A DNA stretch of 64,000 nt from Promicromonospora sp049532985. GTDB taxonomy: Bacteria; Actinomycetota; Actinomycetes; Actinomycetales; Cellulomonadaceae. The position numbers and the translations under genes are program-made. The stretch spans positions 5,642,001 through 5,706,000 of the forward strand of contig NZ_CP186693.1 of NCBI RefSeq assembly GCF_049532985.1, given 5' to 3'. Numbering within the stretch: the stretch's first letter is position 1; every line of letters starts with the position of its first letter. The notes beneath the pieces were generated by a model. That model searched no databases, was not told the DNA's origin, and saw only the letters and a list, made by a program, of their open reading frames with translations. Shown here piece after piece: positions 25,874 through 34,195 of this stretch.

Positions 25874-27892
25874 CTACGGGTAGGTGACCACCTGGGAGCG
25901 CTGCGTGCCCTGCTGGACCGGGGCGCCCGTGTCGTTGATGACGTGGTTGATACCGCCCGAGCCGTTGAGGAAGATGGCGGTCATCGACCGGAACGAGACG
26001 CCCGGCGCGCTCGGCGCCTGGATGCCGGACTCCAGGCGGATGTCCTGGCCCTGGTTGAAGAACGAGTACGTGCCGGTGCCGGTCGCGGTGTGGTTCTGCA
26101 CGTCGTCGGCGACCCGGTAGGCGGCGTAGCCGAGGCGGTCGCCGTCCATCCACGCCCCCTGGTTCGGCACGTCGTACGGGATCTCGTTCTGGTAGAAGAT
26201 CGTCTGCCCGTCCTCACCGTTCCAGATCGTCTGCTCCTCCTGGTAGTGCTCGACGAACAGGCCCGTCGCGGTGACCCGGTCACCGTTGACGACGACGCCG
26301 TGGGCGCCGGTGTTGACGTCCCACCCGATGCCGTTGCCGTGGTCGCCGCGCCAGGCCCAGATGTGGTCCAGGAGCGTGTCGGGGCTGTTCACCTCGATGG
26401 AGGTGACGGCCTTGCCCGCCCAGGGGCCGCCCACGCGGACGAAGACGTCGGTCAGCGTGGTCGGGTCGGCGGCGTCGGAGACGGTGGCACCCTGCGGGCC
26501 CACCTGGATGAGCTTCTGGGACTCGGGCACGTTGGCGTCGGCCGTGATGCCGGCGATCTTGACGCCCGCCACGTCGCCGATCTCGACGACGGCGTTGCCG
26601 GCGGTCGGGGTGAGCGAGGCGTAGCCCAGGCCGAGCACGACGGTGTCGGCGCGGTCGATGGTCAGGGGCGCGTCCAGCTCGTACACGCCCGGCGTCAGGA
26701 CGAGGTTCTTGCCACCGGCCAGCGCCGCGTTGATCGACGCGGCGTCGTCGGTGCCCGCCTTGGCGACGTAGAAGTCGGAGATCCCGATCGACCGGCCGGC
26801 GTCCGGCCCCGTGGACCAGTCGGTCCCGCTGCTGTTGGTCTTCGCGTTCGGCACGAACACCGACAGCTCGCCGTCGTCGCCCCGGTACAGGAACGGGGCC
26901 TCGCGGCTGACCGGTGTGGAGCCGATGGTCGTCGTCACGCCGACGTTGTCGCCCACGGGCTGGCCGAAGTTGGTGGCCGGCGCGCCCTGCACCCCGGCGA
27001 AGACCATGTTCCACACGCCGCCGTCCCAGGCGCCGACCTCGGAGTTGCGGGTGAACCACTGCTGCTGCGAGCCGGAGACGATGGTGCCGGAGACCCGCGA
27101 GTTGGCCAGGTAGCCGCCCGAGGCGAACTCGCCGTACCGGCCGAAGATCGTCAGGTCGCCCTGGATGTCCATGCGGCGCATGGGCGCTGCCTGGGAGACG
27201 GCGAACCGCATCTGGTGCGGCTCGGTCACGCCCGCGGGGAACGGCAGCGCCGCGTCCTCGCCGACGGGGCGCTGGATCGGGTTGATCCCCATGTTGGAGA
27301 TCGACCGCCAGAAGCGGGTCAGCGATCCGGGGTCGGCGCATGCCCAGGGCTCGTTGGGGCAGCCGACCACGGGTTCCACGTGCAGCGCGCCGTTGATGTG
27401 GACGTCGTCAGGCTGCGCGCCCAGTCCTGCGATCGACTCGTAGTAGCCCACCTGGGCGTTCACGATGCCGGTGGCCGTGGCCGGGTCGTCCTGCCCGGCG
27501 GCGCTGCCGTACGTGCCGGGCTCGAAGAACACCTGGTGCCGGTCGAGGCTGAACTCCGCCTCGTCGTTCACCGAGTCGAGGAACTCGTTGATGCGGTCGG
27601 TGGACCAGCTCGGGTCGATGAACGTGACGTTGGGGCCGAAGTCCGGATCGGCGGCCGCCTTCTTCGGCTTGTGCTTCGGCTTGTGCCGGCCGTGCTGCGC
27701 GCCCTGGGCCTCCGGCGCCGTGCGGGCCGTCGCGGTGTCCTTTGTCGCGGAGGCCGGGGCGAGGGCCTTGCCCTGCCCGTCGGCGGCGGGCGTCGCGGTG
27801 GCTGGGAGCGCCGTCACTGCGGCTCCCGCCGCGAGCGATACGGCGACCGCCGCGACGGCGGCGCCGCGCAGGGTGGTGGGGAGTGTCCTCAT
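25874..27892 (-). CDS. Secreted right-handed beta-helix protein, function unknown
   Basis: 672 residues. The signal peptide spans about 1-34 (basic MRTLPTTLRG, Ala/Val core, cleavage near ATATPA). A linker rich in Ala, Thr and Lys (GRHKPKHKPKK) leads to the mature domain, which starts near DFGPNVTFIDPSWSTDRINEFLDSV. Residues about 75-480 show pectate-lyase-like turns (GVYELDAPLTIDRADTVVLGLGYASLTP, VKIAGITADAN, LLDHIWAWRGDHGNG). The C-terminal part has FFNQGQDIRLESGIQ. I recognise relatives in Streptomyces that carry misleading names such as adenylyl cyclase. The fold suggests a GH55-like or lyase activity on a plant or fungal polysaccharide; catalytic residues are not clear. An operator-like palindrome lies 95 bp upstream. 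Confidence 0.75.
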   Translation of the reverse strand: MRTLPTTLRGAAVAAVAVSLAAGAAVTALPATATPAADGQGKALAPASATKDTATARTAPEAQGAQHGRHKPKHKPKKAAADPDFGPNVTFIDPSWSTDRINEFLDSVNDEAEFSLDRHQVFFEPGTYGSAAGQDDPATATGIVNAQVGYYESIAGLGAQPDDVHINGALHVEPVVGCPNEPWACADPGSLTRFWRSISNMGINPIQRPVGEDAALPFPAGVTEPHQMRFAVSQAAPMRRMDIQGDLTIFGRYGEFASGGYLANSRVSGTIVSGSQQQWFTRNSEVGAWDGGVWNMVFAGVQGAPATNFGQPVGDNVGVTTTIGSTPVSREAPFLYRGDDGELSVFVPNAKTNSSGTDWSTGPDAGRSIGISDFYVAKAGTDDAASINAALAGGKNLVLTPGVYELDAPLTIDRADTVVLGLGYASLTPTAGNAVVEIGDVAGVKIAGITADANVPESQKLIQVGPQGATVSDAADPTTLTDVFVRVGGPWAGKAVTSIEVNSPDTLLDHIWAWRGDHGNGIGWDVNTGAHGVVVNGDRVTATGLFVEHYQEEQTIWNGEDGQTIFYQNEIPYDVPNQGAWMDGDRLGYAAYRVADDVQNHTATGTGTYSFFNQGQDIRLESGIQAPSAPGVSFRSMTAIFLNGSGGINHVINDTGAPVQQGTQRSQVVTYP

Positions 27893-27975
27893 CGACAGGT
27901 CCTTCGGCTCGGGGCAGGCCGGCGCAGGCCGGGCATGCTGCCGTGCGGATGCGCCCAGGCGGGCGCCCCGCCAGG

Positions 27976-29334
27976 CTAACCGTCGATTACTGACAGATCA
28001 GTAAGTAGTTTCCGCACACTCCGGGTCACGGTGAACTTGCGGTTCTGGGCGATGTGCTCCGTCGGCCCGACGGCGCGCTCCAGGGCACCCCGGTACCGCA
28101 GCGGCGTGTTGAAGACGGTCCACAGCTCGCCCCCGTCCCGCAGGATGCGGCCCGCCGTGGCGAACATGCGGTGCGCGGCGTCGGTGCTCAGCGCGGCCCG
28201 GTCGTGGAACGGCGGGTTGAGCAGCACCAGGTCCGCGCAGGCGTCGGGGAGCTCGGAGCCGGCGTCGTCCCGCAGCACTGCGGCCCGGACGCCGTTCGCG
28301 GCGAGCGTCGCGCGCGCGGAGGCGCAGGCCGCCGCGCTGCGGTCGGTGGCGATCACATGGCTGCCCCGGAAGCGCAGCGCCAGCACCGTGGCGAGGATGC
28401 CGGTGCCGCATCCCAGGTCGACGGCGACGGGCCGGTCGTCCGGCACCTGGTAGGACGCCGGTTCCCGGAGAAGACCGGGCGGGTGGTGCCGGGCAGGTGC
28501 GGCGTCGGTCCCGGTGCTCGGCAGGTCCGGCCAGCGGTCGGCCTGTGCCAGGAGGAACCGGGTGCCCAGGTCCAGACCCGCGCCCGCGAAGGCGGCACCG
28601 TGCGCGACGACGGTGAGTGCCGCCGGACCGGTCCGGCCGCCGGCGGCGCTGCGTGGCGTGGCGGCGTGCAGCACCTCGCGGTCGTCGATCCGGGCCGTGA
28701 CGGGGTAGGTGAGCGGGCCGCCGGCGGTCCGTGGTCCGCGGGCGATCAGCAGCCGCGACTTCTGCCGGGCGAGTGACGCGCCGACCTGCTCGAACGACGC
28801 GCCGAGCACGTCGTTCATCGCGTGCGTCATGTGCTTGACCCGGCCACCCGCGAGCAGCGTCACCGACGAGTCGGCGTACCGGGCCACGTACTCGGCGACC
28901 TCGGTCAGCTCGGCCAGCGACGGGGGAAGCTGGAGCAGCACGAGCCGGGCGCCTCGGAGCAGCCCCGGTGCCAGCGCGTCGTGCACCGTCATCCCCAGCG
29001 GGGCCGGGTCGTGCGGGTCGGCCGTGTTCGCGACGTGCCCGTCCCAGAGGGTGCGGTTCACCCTCCGGCTGTTGGCGTCGAGCGCGGCCTCGGCGGTGAT
29101 CGCGTCCGTCTGCACGTCGACCTGCCGGGCACCCAGCGCCAGGCAGCCCAGGCTCAGGGCGCCGAACCGGTCCCCGATCACCACCACACGGTCCGTCCCG
29201 GCGCTGATCGGACCGGCGGCCTCGTCGAGCAGGAGCCGGTCCGTCGCGTCGACGGCCACCGGGCCGTCGGCACGGGTGCCGTCCTCGGGGTACGGGCGCA
29301 GCTGCGCGAGGACGGCCTCGGCCTCGGGGCTCAC
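27976..29334 (-). CDS. Class I SAM methyltransferase, RsmC/RlmG-like
   Basis: About 452 residues with the two-domain plan of 16S/23S rRNA guanine-N2 methyltransferases: a degenerate N-terminal Rossmann domain (RVVVIGDRFGALSLGCLALGARQVDVQTDA) and a C-terminal catalytic one with VAVDLGCGTGILATVLALRF and the NPPF motif in LVLLNPPFHDRAALS. The target is probably rRNA, acting in the cytoplasm. The GTG start (29334) overlaps the stop of the DUF5997 gene as GTGA, so the two are coupled. The open frame extends far upstream but crosses the DUF5997 gene and is not used. Its 3' end contains the palindrome at 27987-28004. Confidence 0.88.
   Translation of the reverse strand: MSPEAEAVLAQLRPYPEDGTRADGPVAVDATDRLLLDEAAGPISAGTDRVVVIGDRFGALSLGCLALGARQVDVQTDAITAEAALDANSRRVNRTLWDGHVANTADPHDPAPLGMTVHDALAPGLLRGARLVLLQLPPSLAELTEVAEYVARYADSSVTLLAGGRVKHMTHAMNDVLGASFEQVGASLARQKSRLLIARGPRTAGGPLTYPVTARIDDREVLHAATPRSAAGGRTGPAALTVVAHGAAFAGAGLDLGTRFLLAQADRWPDLPSTGTDAAPARHHPPGLLREPASYQVPDDRPVAVDLGCGTGILATVLALRFRGSHVIATDRSAAACASARATLAANGVRAAVLRDDAGSELPDACADLVLLNPPFHDRAALSTDAAHRMFATAGRILRDGGELWTVFNTPLRYRGALERAVGPTEHIAQNRKFTVTRSVRKLLTDLSVIDG
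27987..28004. promoter_or_regulatory. TetR-operator-like palindrome upstream of the beta-helix gene
   Basis: TTACTGACAGATCAGTAA has perfect 7-bp arms around 4 nt. It lies inside the last codons of the methyltransferase gene and about 95 bp upstream of the secreted beta-helix gene, where an operator for the latter would be expected. The A/T-rich arms contrast with the surrounding 72% GC. No regulator gene is adjacent. Confidence 0.5.
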
Positions 29335-29732
29335 CGCGCGGGACGGGCCTTCTTCTCCGCCGCCTTGCGGGCCTCCTCCAGGCGCTCCTCCTCGGCGCGC
29401 ACCTGCGCGGCGACCTCGCGCTCGCGGACGAGCCACTCCGGCGGGTCCTCGCGCAGCTCGTTGATCTGCTCGGTGGTGAGCGGCTCCGTGACACCGCCGC
29501 GGGCCAGGCCCGCGATCGAGATGCCGAGCCGGCCCGCCACGACGGGTCGCGGGTGCGGTCCGTTGCGTCGCAGGTCGGACAGCCACTCGGGCGGGTTCGT
29601 CTCCAGCTCCTCGAGCTCCGCACGGGTGAGCGGGGTGTCCTGGAACTCCTGCGGCGTGGCGGGCAGATACACGCCGAGACGCTTGGCGGCGTTGGACGGC
29701 TTGAACCGCTGCGAGGCGAAGGAGGAGCTCAT
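29331..29732 (-). CDS. DUF5997 family protein
   Basis: 133 residues, cytoplasmic and highly charged. It contains two similar segments of the form 'PxEFxxTPLTRAELEELETNPPEWLSDLRRNGPHPR' and 'TEPLTTEQINELREDPPEWLVREREVAAQ'. The repeated PPEWL-plus-basic pattern suggests an internal duplication of a small helical unit. The C-terminus is a Glu/Lys/Arg-rich helix. DUF5997 genes are known next to LysR-substrate-domain genes in actinobacteria, as here (divergent, 267 bp). The function is unknown. The ATG follows a purine-rich upstream region. It is coupled to the downstream methyltransferase. Confidence 0.85.
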   Translation of the reverse strand: MSSSFASQRFKPSNAAKRLGVYLPATPQEFQDTPLTRAELEELETNPPEWLSDLRRNGPHPRPVVAGRLGISIAGLARGGVTEPLTTEQINELREDPPEWLVREREVAAQVRAEEERLEEARKAAEKKARPAR

Positions 29733-29999
29733 GTTCCCAGGGTATCGGCGTGCGCCGCCCGCGCCCTCCATGGCGGGCGTGATCCTTGCCGCTCCCTGAG
29801 GTGGGGAGTGCGGGGGCGCGGGCTGCGGAGGGCGTTCTGCGGGGGTGGGTGCGGGAGCGGGCGCGGCGTGGGTCGGGCCGCGGGTCGTGGTGTCGGGCAC
29901 CGCCGCGCGCGGGGCGGCGGCTGCCGCGCCGCGCGCGGGGCGGCAGCTGCCGGGGCCGCCAGGCCGCCGGGAAGATCGCCGGGCCCGTAGCCTGGGTCC

Positions 30000-31040
30000 G
30001 TGAACGAGCCGCAGCACGACGCCGAACCGCCCGCCCCCGCCGTCGGCCCGGACGCGGTGGCGGCGGGCACCGGGGGACCGGAGGCCGGCGAGCCGGACGG
30101 CGTGGGACAGGACGGTCTCGAGCCGGGTGTGGCGGAGCCGGGCGTGGCAGAGCCCGGCGGTGACGGGCCTGACGGCGTCGCCGCGTCCGGCGGGCCCCGC
30201 TTCCGGCTCGCCTACGTGCCGGGCGCGACGCCGGGGAAGTGGGCGAGCGTGTGGCGCGAGCGCCTGCCCGACGTCGAGCTGGAGCTCGTGCAGGTCGAGG
30301 CGGCTGGGGTCCCCGCCGCACTGGAGTCCGGGGTGGCCGACGCCGCGCTCGGGCGACTGCCCGTGGACAAGGAGGTGTTCTCGGCGATCCCGCTCTACGA
30401 GGAGACGCCGGTGGTGTGCTTCTCGCGTGATCACCTTCTCGCGGCGCTCGCCGACGACGAGGTGGTCTCCAGCGCGGACATCGCCGAGGACCCGGTCTGG
30501 GTGCCCGGCGACGACGTCCTGTTCGCCGCGCACCCGGTGCCCGGGGTCGTCCCCGCGGACCCGGAGGGCAACCCGCTGGACCGGGTGCCGACCACCGCCG
30601 AGGTCGTGGCCACCGTCGCGGCGAACGTCGGCGTCGCGGTGCTGCCCATGTCGCTCGCGCGGCTGCACCGCCGCAAGGACGTGACCTATCGCGTGCTGTC
30701 CGACGGCCCTGCCGCACCGGTCGGGCTGGTCTGGCCCGCGGAGCGGACCACCGAGCTGGTGGAGGAGCTCATCGGCATCGTCCGGGGCCGCACGGTGAAC
30801 AGCTCCCGTGGGCGCGGCGGTCCGGCCTCGCGGGCGGCGCAGGATGCCGAAGCGGGTGGGACCACGGCGAAGAATGCGCGGTCCGGGGTGAAGAAATCCG
30901 CGAAGGGAGCCGCCTCCGGGCGTCAGGGTCGGTCTGTTCCAGGCCGAGGCGGGGCCGGCGCCGGGGGACGCGGCGGTGTGCAACGGGGAAAGGGCGTGCG
31001 CTCGACGCCCAAGGGAAAGAAAAAGGGCAAAGGGCGGTAA
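30000..31040 (+). CDS. LysR substrate-binding-domain protein without a DNA-binding domain
   Basis: 346 residues. The first 60 are acidic, Gly/Pro-rich and unstructured. Residues about 64-265 form a LysR-type effector domain (FRLAYVPGATPGKWASVWRERLPDVELELVQVEAAGVPAALESGVADAALGRLP ... VAANVGVAVLPMSLARLHRRKDV). There is no helix-turn-helix. The last 80 residues are very basic (KKSAKGAASGRQGR ... STPKGKKKGKGR) and could bind nucleic acid. GTG start at 30000. The family pairs with DUF5997, the divergent gene. It may be a ligand sensor that acts through another protein or through its basic tail. Confidence 0.8.
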   Translation: MNEPQHDAEPPAPAVGPDAVAAGTGGPEAGEPDGVGQDGLEPGVAEPGVAEPGGDGPDGVAASGGPRFRLAYVPGATPGKWASVWRERLPDVELELVQVEAAGVPAALESGVADAALGRLPVDKEVFSAIPLYEETPVVCFSRDHLLAALADDEVVSSADIAEDPVWVPGDDVLFAAHPVPGVVPADPEGNPLDRVPTTAEVVATVAANVGVAVLPMSLARLHRRKDVTYRVLSDGPAAPVGLVWPAERTTELVEELIGIVRGRTVNSSRGRGGPASRAAQDAEAGGTTAKNARSGVKKSAKGAASGRQGRSVPGRGGAGAGGRGGVQRGKGVRSTPKGKKKGKGR

Positions 31041-31087
31041 GGTGCGAGGAAAGGCGTTGTAAGGTATTTTGCGGAGATAAGCGGATA

Positions 31088-31116
31088 TTGGCGATCTGCG
31101 CCATTGTCGCTACGAT
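31088..31116 (+). promoter_or_regulatory. Sigma-70-like promoter of the sortase substrate gene
   Basis: TTGGCG (31088-31093) and TACGAT (31111-31116) are separated by exactly 17 nt. The start codon follows at 31177, leaving a leader of about 55 nt that contains an 18-bp palindrome. Confidence 0.6.
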
Positions 31117-31125
31117 CCGGGGGTC

Positions 31126-31143
31126 GCACCCGACGTCGGGTGC
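31126..31143. promoter_or_regulatory. Perfect 18-bp palindrome in a 5' leader
   Basis: GCACCCGACGTCGGGTGC is fully self-complementary and centred about 20 bp after the -10 box, so it falls at or just after the expected transcript start. It could be an operator for a dimeric repressor. Flanking GGGGG (31119-31123) and CCCCC (31153-31157) could also extend it into an RNA stem. Confidence 0.5.
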
Positions 31144-31176
31144 GCGCCCGAACCCCCGTTTCGTAAGGAGCGCCCA

Positions 31177-31836
31177 GTGCGCAAGATCACCGTCTTGGGA
31201 GCGTCCGCACTCCTCGTCGCCGGCCTCGTCGGCGCCCCGGCTGCCGCGTTCGCCGCGCCGATCGCGGGTGCTCCCGTCGCAATCACCGGTAACCACGGCA
31301 ACGGCCAGGAGACCTGCCCGGAGGAAGGCAAGGTTGAGCTCGATGGTGAGCAGACCTCCGTCGTCGTGAAGGCCCCAGACGGCATGGTCATCACCGGCTA
31401 CTGCGTCAAGGCGGGCGCCGACAGCAGTGATGCTGGTGTCGAGCGCGTCGACCTGAACCCGCCCGTCACCGAGGTGACCATCGAGCCCGAGTCGGGCAAG
31501 GGCATCAGCCACTACACCGTCTTCTACGCCCCGGCTCCCACGTCGAGCGAGACGCCGACGCCGACGCCGAGCACGCCGGGCGAGGAGCCCTCGCCGGAGC
31601 CCACCGTCCCGACGGACGAGCCGACCGAGCCGGGCACCGAGCCCACCGACGCCACCGTCCTGCCGGGCGGCGACGCCTCGGACGACGCCTCGACCGCTCC
31701 CGCCGGTGACGCGCCGGAGGAGCTCGCGGCCACGGGTGCCAGCACCGCCATCGGTGTCACCCTGATCGCGCTCGCCCTCGTGGGCGGCGGTGTGACGCTC
31801 ATCGTGCTGCGCCGCAAGGGCGTGCTCGGGAGCTGA
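31177..31836 (+). CDS. Cell-wall-anchored surface protein with LAATG sortase signal
   Basis: 219 residues. The signal peptide is MRKITVLGASALLVAGLVGAPAAAFA. The mature head (about 27-110) has two cysteines (ETCPEEGKVELDG, VITGYCVKAG) that can form a disulfide, in a small beta-rich domain. A Thr/Pro/Glu/Asp-rich wall-spanning stalk follows (about 112-185), then LAATGAST, a hydrophobic helix and the tail LRRKGVLGS. LAxTG is the signal of class E sortases in high-GC actinobacteria. GTG start with AAGGAG 6 nt upstream. It is monocistronic, with its own promoter and a strong terminator. No sortase gene is in the window. Confidence 0.88.
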   Translation: MRKITVLGASALLVAGLVGAPAAAFAAPIAGAPVAITGNHGNGQETCPEEGKVELDGEQTSVVVKAPDGMVITGYCVKAGADSSDAGVERVDLNPPVTEVTIEPESGKGISHYTVFYAPAPTSSETPTPTPSTPGEEPSPEPTVPTDEPTEPGTEPTDATVLPGGDASDDASTAPAGDAPEELAATGASTAIGVTLIALALVGGGVTLIVLRRKGVLGS

Positions 31837-31861
31837 TCCCAGCCGCGCGACCGCACGTGAC

Positions 31862-31918
31862 GAGCGGGCGCCCGGGACGGACCACCTCGCACGGTGGTGC
31901 CGGCCCGGGCGCCCGCTC
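31862..31918. terminator. Two-part long hairpin, convergent genes
   Basis: Outer arms of 15 bp (31862-31876 and 31904-31918) enclose an inner 6-bp stem (31881-31886/31893-31898). It lies between the sortase-substrate stop at 31836 and the alpha-galactosidase stop at 31965. Confidence 0.8.
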
Positions 31919-31964
31919 TCGCGTTCCCGGGGATCCTGTCCCCAGGAGCCGCCCGGGCGCGCTG

Positions 31965-34133
31965 CTACGGCAGAGCCGTCGCCTGGATGACCAGCGCCTG
32001 CATGGGCCAGAGCGTCGGGAGCTGCAGCCCGACGCCGGTGAGCACCGAACCGGGCACGTCCACGGCCTCCTTGCCGAGCCAGCCCGGGGTGATCCCGCCC
32101 AGCCACCTCGCGGAGCCCACCTCGTCACGGACCCGCACGCTGTACCGCCGGGCGGGGTCGAGCCCGTCCAGGCGCAGGCGTTCGGTGAGCGCGTCCTGGG
32201 GTGACGCGACGGTCGCGACGGTCCAGACGCCGGCCGTCCGGTCCGGCGCCACGAAGCCCGTGACGCGCAGCGCCGGGTCCACCGTGTCGGCGTGCACGAC
32301 GGTTCCCGTGTGCACGAGCGAGCGCAGCTCCTTGTAGAGCGCCGCGTAGGCCGCCACGGCCACCAGCTCGTCGTCGGTGCAGGTCAGCAGGTCCCATTCG
32401 AAGCCGGCGTGCCCCTGCAGCGCGGTGGCCACCCGGTACGAGAGGTCGGTGGTGCGCCCCGACGAGTGGGTCGGTGACGGCCCCACGTGTGCCCCGATCA
32501 GCTCGGGCGGCAGCACGAGCGACGTCCATCGCTGGATGTCCTGCCGCTCCAGGGGGTCGTTGGAGTCCGACGCCCACACGCGGTCGGTGAACTCCAGGAT
32601 CCCGAGGTCGGTCCGGGCGCCGCCCGACGAGCACGACTCGATCTCCAGGCCGGGGTGGTCCGCCTTGAGCCGCGCGATGAGGGCGTACGCGGCCCGGGTC
32701 TGCACGTGGGTGCCGGGGCGCGGCGTGCCGTCGGGACCGCGGTGCACCGGCTCCGTGAGGTCACGGTTGTGGTCCCACTTGATGAAGTCGATGCCGAGCT
32801 GCGTCACGAGCGCCGAGATCTGCGAGCGCAGGTGCTCCCAGGCGTCGGGGTTCGCCAGGTCGAGCACGTACTGCGTACGGAACGAGAGCCCGTCCGGCGA
32901 GGGCACCGCGGCCGGGTTGGACAGGATCCAGTCCGGGTGCGCTCGGGCCAGGTCGGAGTCGAGGTTGACCATCTCGGGCTCGAACCAGAGCCCGAACTGC
33001 ATGCCGAGCTCGTGCACCAGGTCGGCGAGAGGGTCCAGGCCGTCGGGCCACACGTCGTGGTCCACCACCCAGTCGCCCAGCCCTGCCGTGTCGTCCCGCC
33101 GGGAGTGGAACCAGCCGTCGTCGAGCACGAAGCGTTCCACCCCGACCGCTGCGGCGCGTCGCGCGAGGCGCTCGAGCTTGCTCGGCGAGTGGTCGAAGTA
33201 GACCGCCTCCCAGGTGTTCAGCACGAGCGGGCGTGGGCTGGTCACGTGCTGCGGGCGGGCTCGCAGCCAGGTGTGGAAGCGGTCGGAGACCCCGTCCAGG
33301 CCCGCCGGCGACCACGCGAAGTACGCCACGGGCGCGCGGTAGACCTCGCCGGGCGCGAGCCGGATCTCGCCCGGCCGCACCAGCTCGCCCGCGCCCAGGA
33401 GGGTGGTGTGCTCGGTGAGGTGGTCGACGCGGTGGGTCACGTCGGCGCTCCAGCCCAGGTGGGTGGCCCAGGCCTCGCCCGTCCTGTTGCGGGGCGCGCC
33501 TGCCGAGGCGACGGTCACCCAGGGCGCGTCGTGGCCCGACCGGCCGCGCCGGGTCTGGCGCGCGGTGCTGCCGCCGGGCATCGCCGTGGTGACCGGCACC
33601 TTCTCGCGGGACCACCGGCCGCTGAACTGCGTGAGGTGGTCCGCGCTCCGGGGCACGGGCAGGGTGGCCTCGAGCCAGTGCACGTCCACCGGTGCGGAGC
33701 CGTCGTTGGTGAGCTCGTGGTGCAGCAGCACGAGGCCGCCCGTGCCGATCTCCAGGACCGACCGCAGCGTGAGCCCGAGAGTCGTGTCGCGGGCGGTGAC
33801 GGACAGCCGCGCCGTGTCCCGCTCCGCCTCCGAGACCGTCCAGCGAGGAAAGAGCGGCACGCCGTCGGACACGGCGAGCAGGCCCGGGCGGCCCGCCCAG
33901 CCGTCGGCCTCCTGGGGAAGCAGGGAGGGCCGCCAGGCGGCGTCGAGCGTGCCGGGCGCGGTCTGGCGGCTGGTCGCGGCGTCGAGCGCCAGCAGGTCGG
34001 CGGGTGACAGGTCGCCCAGGTCGGCACCCCAGTGGAGCACCAGCGGCAGACCCCCGTCCGGATGTGCCAGCACGACGGCGACACCGTCGCGTCGCAGCAC
34101 GGACCAGCTGGAGCCCTCGGTATGGCTGTTCAT
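31965..34133 (-). CDS. Alpha-galactosidase, GH36
   Basis: 722 residues, no signal peptide, so it acts inside the cell. An N-terminal beta-supersandwich (about 1-300) leads to a TIM barrel with LNTWEAVYFDHS, RFVLDDGWFHSRRDD and FGLWFEPEMVN. The nucleophile is Asp454 in FIKWDHNRD and the acid/base Asp523 in VWASDSNDP, the normal GH36 spacing. The reaction releases alpha-1,6-linked galactose from raffinose-type sugars or galactomannan fragments, with retention. It lies 62 bp downstream of the beta-mannosidase gene on the same strand, so together they dismantle galactomanno-oligosaccharides. The ATG at 34133 follows GAGAGG. Confidence 0.93.
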   Translation of the reverse strand: MNSHTEGSSWSVLRRDGVAVVLAHPDGGLPLVLHWGADLGDLSPADLLALDAATSRQTAPGTLDAAWRPSLLPQEADGWAGRPGLLAVSDGVPLFPRWTVSEAERDTARLSVTARDTTLGLTLRSVLEIGTGGLVLLHHELTNDGSAPVDVHWLEATLPVPRSADHLTQFSGRWSREKVPVTTAMPGGSTARQTRRGRSGHDAPWVTVASAGAPRNRTGEAWATHLGWSADVTHRVDHLTEHTTLLGAGELVRPGEIRLAPGEVYRAPVAYFAWSPAGLDGVSDRFHTWLRARPQHVTSPRPLVLNTWEAVYFDHSPSKLERLARRAAAVGVERFVLDDGWFHSRRDDTAGLGDWVVDHDVWPDGLDPLADLVHELGMQFGLWFEPEMVNLDSDLARAHPDWILSNPAAVPSPDGLSFRTQYVLDLANPDAWEHLRSQISALVTQLGIDFIKWDHNRDLTEPVHRGPDGTPRPGTHVQTRAAYALIARLKADHPGLEIESCSSGGARTDLGILEFTDRVWASDSNDPLERQDIQRWTSLVLPPELIGAHVGPSPTHSSGRTTDLSYRVATALQGHAGFEWDLLTCTDDELVAVAAYAALYKELRSLVHTGTVVHADTVDPALRVTGFVAPDRTAGVWTVATVASPQDALTERLRLDGLDPARRYSVRVRDEVGSARWLGGITPGWLGKEAVDVPGSVLTGVGLQLPTLWPMQALVIQATALP

Positions 34134-34195
34134 GTGTCGTCCTCTCGCCCCCTGGACCACACCGTATGCGTGGCCTCTGACATCGGTCCGGTCGG

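Noticed and set aside
29335..30717. Upstream extension of the methyltransferase reading frame
   Set aside because: It crosses the DUF5997 gene and the divergent LysR-like gene; the sequence is Arg/Pro-rich high-GC noise, and GTG 29334 overlaps the DUF5997 stop as in coupled genes.
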